Of a stretch of 6,899 nucleotides of DNA, positions 6,484 through 6,899 are shown in pieces. The notes below the pieces were generated by a model. The model ran no database searches. It was not told the origin of the DNA and was given only the letters and a program-made list of their open reading frames with translations. Source of the stretch: Acidobacteriota bacterium (GTDB taxonomy: Bacteria > Acidobacteriota > Blastocatellia > Pyrinomonadales > Pyrinomonadaceae); contig JABFSB010000504.1 in NCBI GenBank assembly GCA_013140875.1, forward strand, positions 1 through 6,899, read 5' to 3'. A program made the translations under genes and the position numbers. Each line of letters starts with the position of its first letter. The stretch's first letter is position 1.

Positions 6484-6843
6484 ATGCTTTCGAAACTTAA
6501 TATTTTAATCGTTGACGATAATCCGGCCGTTCGCACAATGACGCGGTTTTATTTGCAGGACATTGCAAATGAGATCCGCGAATGCGAAGACGGTGCGGAT
6601 GCATTCACGGCATACGCCGAATTCCAGCCCGACTGGGTGTTGATGGATTGGCAAATGAAACGGCTGGACGGCCTGGCCGCCACGCGCGAGATCAAGCTCG
6701 GCTTTCCGAACGCGAAGATCGTTATGGTCACGCAACACAACGACGCCGAACTGCGGACGGCCGCCGACGAAGCTGGCGTCTGCGGGTTTATTTCAAAAGA
6801 CGACCTGATGTCGCTGCGAGAACTGCTGGAGCGGCAAAACTAA
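6484..6843 (+). CDS. Single-domain CheY-like response regulator
   Basis: A 119-residue stand-alone receiver. It has D11/D12 (ILIVDDNP), the predicted phospho-acceptor D55 in VLMDWQMK, T83 in VMVTQH and K105 in FISKDD, so phosphorylation should be possible. The usual proline after the DxxM motif is replaced by lysine (MDWQMKRLDG). No output domain is present, so it acts through protein contact, as a phosphate sink, or as a relay to a partner. It follows a kinase-regulator pair but is separated from it by a hairpin and its own putative promoter. The upstream bases TTCCCTCC carry no Shine-Dalgarno, and a -10 box ends 9 bases before the ATG, so the mRNA may be leaderless. A further gene starts 41 bases after its stop. 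Confidence 0.92.
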   Translation: MLSKLNILIVDDNPAVRTMTRFYLQDIANEIRECEDGADAFTAYAEFQPDWVLMDWQMKRLDGLAATREIKLGFPNAKIVMVTQHNDAELRTAADEAGVCGFISKDDLMSLRELLERQN

Positions 6844-6884
6844 CAAAAGAATTTTACGAGCAAGGATACAAGGGAGAAAACATC

Positions 6885-6899
6885 ATGAACGGACTAACT
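6885..6899 (+). CDS. Start of an unidentified gene (first five codons only)
   Basis: An ATG at 6885 is preceded by AGGGAG (6871-6876), a good ribosome site with 8 bases of spacing, and reads M-N-G-L-T to the window edge. The gap of 41 bases after the receiver stop shows no terminator, so it is probably in the same transcript. The product cannot be identified from five residues. It is the only plus-strand gene after the hairpin with a clear Shine-Dalgarno. Confidence 0.6.

Overview
The window looks like ordinary bacterial chromosome with two divergent gene groups. Its mid-range base composition, a Uma2-family protein, a lipid glycosyltransferase of the MGDG-synthase type and a two-propeller sensor kinase with a NarL-type regulator together suggest Acidobacteriota (for example Blastocatellia) or a similar environmental Gram-negative-type phylum. 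This is inference from gene content only; there is no rRNA or other phylogenetic marker.

Minus strand, 2091 down to 1: a tightly packed operon of three genes. In transcription order these are a radical SAM protein with a C-terminal auxiliary-cluster region (2091-931), a Uma2-family PD-(D/E)XK-fold protein (927-277), and the N-terminal part of a diacylglycerol or MGDG-type glycosyltransferase (270 to the window edge). The gaps are 3 and 6 bases. A perfect TATAAT lies inside a dyad upstream of the first gene.

Divergent intergenic region, 2092-2502: no convincing gene. It holds the dyad/promoter of the minus operon and a 22-bp-arm inverted repeat (2293-2360) with one mismatch, whose role is unknown.

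Plus strand, 2503 to the end: a signalling cluster. A large sensor kinase (signal peptide, 14 predicted propeller blades, Y_Y_Y domain, one membrane helix, HisKA_3 and HATPase) is followed by a NarL/LuxR-type response regulator. Next come a long hairpin (6291-6373, terminator or REP-like element), a periodic array of TACGTA-like hexamers, and a single-domain CheY-like receiver. The first five codons of another gene end the window. In the simplest model, an extracytoplasmic ligand sensed by the propellers changes kinase activity, the NarL-type regulator is phosphorylated, and it may bind the hexamer array to activate the receiver gene and whatever follows. The array is the most interesting non-coding signal: hexamers at alternating 10 and 14 bp steps, with pairs centred at about -41.5, -65.5 and -89.5 from the inferred start of a possibly leaderless transcript.
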